Shown here: positions 61,974 to 64,000 of the stretch, in pieces
Layout of the letters: the number at the start of each line of letters is the position of its first letter
Position numbering within the stretch: position 1 is the first letter of the stretch
Assembly (NCBI RefSeq): GCF_014842075.1
Contig: NZ_JACYVA010000001.1
Coordinates: forward strand, 1-64,000
Length of the DNA: 64,000 nucleotides
DNA from: Sphingomonas sp. CFBP 13720
GTDB lineage: Bacteria > Pseudomonadota > Alphaproteobacteria > Sphingomonadales > Sphingomonadaceae
Direction of reading: 5' to 3'
Program-made: the position numbers and the translations under genes
Notes under the pieces: model-generated
Seen by the model: the letters and a program-made list of their open reading frames with translations, nothing else
The model's database searches: none
Told to the model about the DNA's origin: nothing

Positions 61974-63521
61974 ATGTCCGATCCATTCTATATCACCACC
62001 GCGATCCATTATCCCAACGGGCGGCCGCATATCGGCCATGCCTATGAAATGATCGCGGCAGACGCGATCGCCCGGTTCCAGCGTCAGGCCGGGCGCGACG
62101 TGTTCTTTCAGACCGGCACCGACGAACATGGGCTGAAGATGGTCAAGACCGCACGCGAACGCGGTGTCGAGGTGCGGGCGCTCGCGGATGAAATGTCCGG
62201 CTATTTCCGGGAGATGTCGGGCGCACTGAATATTTCTTGCGACCGTTTCATCCGTACCGTCGAACCGCAGCATTACGCCGCGTCGCAGGCTATCTGGACC
62301 GCCATGCGCGATGCGGGCGACCTGTATCTCGACCGGTACGAGGGCTGGTATTCGGTTCGCGACGAAGCGTTCTACGAGGAAAAGGAACTGGTCGACGGCG
62401 AGGGCGGGGCACGCCTGTCGCCGCAGGGGACGCCGGTCGAATGGACCGCCGAGGAAACGTGGTTCTTCCGCCTGTCGAAGTATCAGCAGCCGCTGCTCGA
62501 TTTCTATGCGGCGAACCCCGATTTCATCCAGCCCGAAAGCCGGCGCAACGAAGTGCTGCGCTTTGTCGAAGGCGGCCTGACCGACCTGTCGGTGTCGCGC
62601 ACCAGCTTCGACTGGGGCGTGCCGGTGCCGGGCAGTCCCGGGCACGTCATGTACGTATGGGTGGACGCGCTCACCAATTACCTGACCGGCACCGGTTATC
62701 CCGATGCGCCTAACCGCTACTGGCCCGCTGCGCTGCATCTGATCGGCAAGGATATCGTGCGCTTTCACGCCGTGTATTGGCCCGCATTTCTCATGTCGGC
62801 CGCGCTGCCGCTGCCGCAGAAGGTGTTCGGCCACGGGTTCCTGCTGAACCGGGGCGAGAAAATGTCAAAGTCGACCGGTAACGTCGTCGACCCGATGCAG
62901 TTGGCGACGTTGTACGGCGTCGATACGCTTCGCTATTTCCTGTTGCGGGACATCAGCTTCGGACAGGACGGCACCTTTTCCGACGATGCGATCGTAACCC
63001 GCGCAAACAGCGACCTGGCCAACAGCTTCGGTAATCTTGCGCAGCGGACATTATCGTTCATTGCCAAGAATCTGGGCGGCGAACTTCCCGCCATGGGTCG
63101 CGGCGATCCTGCCGATGCCGCGCTGGTCTCGGCCGTCGGCGAAGCCATCGACGGCCTGCGTCGCGGCTTCATGGACCTGCATCTGTCGCAGGGACTGGAA
63201 GCATGGATGCGCGGCGTATTCGCCTGTAACCAGTATATCGACGTGCAGGCACCATGGGCGCTGCGCAAGACCGACCCCGATCGGATGCATGCCGTCCTCG
63301 GCACGCTCGTCCGGGTCATTCGCGACCTTGCCGTCGCGATCTATCCGGTGGTGCCCGCGTCCGCCGAAGCATTGCTGGCGCAATTGGGACAGGCGGGGGC
63401 GGGGCATGACGTGCTCGGCGACGATGGCTGGTATGCCGCCGCGCAGGCTGGGGGCTTCCGTATCGCGCCGCCGACCCCCATCTTCCCACGACTGACGATC
63501 GAGGAGTCCGTGCCGGTATGA
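61974..63521 (+). CDS. metG: Methionyl-tRNA synthetase
   Basis: This 515-residue class I synthetase has the HIGH motif (PNGRPHIGHAYEMIAADAIA), the KMSKS motif (EKMSKSTGNVVDP) and the Met-site region DEHGLKMVKTARERG. It is of the short, zinc-less-knuckle type without the C-terminal dimerisation domain found in E. coli MetG. ATG 61974 fits the conserved N-terminus (DPFYITTAIHYPNG); the frame is open further upstream but inside holB. Its stop overlaps the TatD start (ATGA). Confidence 0.97.
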   Translation: MSDPFYITTAIHYPNGRPHIGHAYEMIAADAIARFQRQAGRDVFFQTGTDEHGLKMVKTARERGVEVRALADEMSGYFREMSGALNISCDRFIRTVEPQHYAASQAIWTAMRDAGDLYLDRYEGWYSVRDEAFYEEKELVDGEGGARLSPQGTPVEWTAEETWFFRLSKYQQPLLDFYAANPDFIQPESRRNEVLRFVEGGLTDLSVSRTSFDWGVPVPGSPGHVMYVWVDALTNYLTGTGYPDAPNRYWPAALHLIGKDIVRFHAVYWPAFLMSAALPLPQKVFGHGFLLNRGEKMSKSTGNVVDPMQLATLYGVDTLRYFLLRDISFGQDGTFSDDAIVTRANSDLANSFGNLAQRTLSFIAKNLGGELPAMGRGDPADAALVSAVGEAIDGLRRGFMDLHLSQGLEAWMRGVFACNQYIDVQAPWALRKTDPDRMHAVLGTLVRVIRDLAVAIYPVVPASAEALLAQLGQAGAGHDVLGDDGWYAAAQAGGFRIAPPTPIFPRLTIEESVPV

Positions 63522-64000
63522 AACTGGCCGACAGCCACTGCCATCTGAACTACAAGGGCGTCGAGGAAATGCAGGGCGACGTGCTTGCCCGCGCCCGATC
63601 CGCCGGCGTCGTCGCAATGCTCAATATCTCGACCCGCGAAAGCGAGTGGGACGCCGTGATCGCAACAGCGGAACGCGAGTCGGACGTCTGGGCCACGGTC
63701 GGCATCCACCCGCACGAAGCTGACCAGCACCCGCATATCGACACGACAAAACTGATCGAACGCACGCAAAATCCCCGCGTCGTGGGGATCGGCGAAAGCG
63801 GACTCGATTACTATTACGACCATAGTGACCGCGTACGGCAACAGATCAGCTTCCGCGCGCATCTGGCCGCGTGTCGCGAAACGGGTCTACCCATCGTCGT
63901 GCATACGCGCGATGCAGAGGAGGATACCGCCGCGATCCTGCGCGACGAGTTGGGCAAGGGGGCCTTTCCCGGCGTTCTGCACTGCTTCACCGGATCGGCC
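63518..64000 (+). CDS. TatD-family metal-dependent hydrolase (cut by window end)
   Basis: At least 161 residues, running off the right edge. The amidohydrolase-fold motifs are present: ADSHCHLNY (metal ligands H-x-H), TVGIHPHEADQ, VVGIGESGLDYYYDHSD (metal-ligand Glu), IVVHTRDAEEDT and FPGVLHCFTGSA. YcfH/TatD-type proteins act as metal-dependent 3'-5' deoxyribonucleases or D-aminoacyl-tRNA-like hydrolases. ATGA overlap with metG. Confidence 0.95.
   Translation, partial: MKLADSHCHLNYKGVEEMQGDVLARARSAGVVAMLNISTRESEWDAVIATAERESDVWATVGIHPHEADQHPHIDTTKLIERTQNPRVVGIGESGLDYYYDHSDRVRQQISFRAHLAACRETGLPIVVHTRDAEEDTAAILRDELGKGAFPGVLHCFTGSA

Overview
The window is high-GC chromosomal DNA that reads as an alphaproteobacterium of the Sphingomonadaceae (Sphingomonas-like). 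The grounds are the housekeeping run MltB-like lytic transglycosylase / SPOR protein / PBP5-type carboxypeptidase / tmk / holB / metG / TatD, the TorF-type porin placed next to kdpFABCDE, a DUF5818 protein, and overall codon usage. This is inference from gene content; no rRNA is present to confirm it.

Left end (1-5.3 kb): a tight minus-strand operon of a NrtR-type Nudix regulator, a dual-specificity-phosphatase/ADP-ribosylglycohydrolase fusion, a DUF2924 protein and a large serine recombinase. Each gene overlaps the next. It looks like an ADP-ribose/NAD-related cargo pair translationally tied to a site-specific recombination module. Upstream lies a graveyard with IS6-family transposase and resolvase remnants.

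5.3-24 kb: a GT4 glycosyltransferase is divergent from a 5,270-residue RTX protein (15.8 kb), which is built from three successive classes of spacer module (nine, seven and six copies) and ends in a type I secretion-like C-terminal domain. It is followed by a frameshifted UDP-glucose 6-dehydrogenase pseudogene that has lost its catalytic cysteine.

24-34 kb: a LuxR-type regulator, an HTH-TM-TPR protein, IS3/resolvase/hydrolase remnants, and a MarR regulator followed by a three-subunit molybdenum hydroxylase of the PaoABC type, with a 13-bp palindrome between regulator and operon. A divergent TetR/MFS pair follows.

34-43.5 kb: a TorF-like porin, a 27-residue membrane peptide and a complete kdpFABCDE high-affinity K+ uptake system with its own sensor kinase and response regulator. 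The whole block is bracketed by two copies of a roughly 60-bp sequence.

43.5-53.6 kb: small membrane proteins; a minus-strand group of secreted esterase, catalase-family protein and an odd epoxide-hydrolase-like/beta-propeller fusion with an internal signal peptide; a divergent Crp/Fnr regulator; a DUF2254 protein; then a site where a truncated IS5-family element joins broken antiporter and ECF sigma genes; and a DoxX-like membrane protein.

53.9-57.2 kb: an accessory stretch of small hypotheticals, a hemerythrin-like gene with an in-frame stop, another IS5 remnant and a frameshifted gene, ending at the 3' side of a tRNA-Ser(TGA) gene. From 57.3 kb onward the DNA is ordinary core chromosome (cell-wall and replication/translation genes). 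A degenerate intergenic repeat of about 60 bp occurs five times between 31.5 and 57 kb, always in the same orientation.
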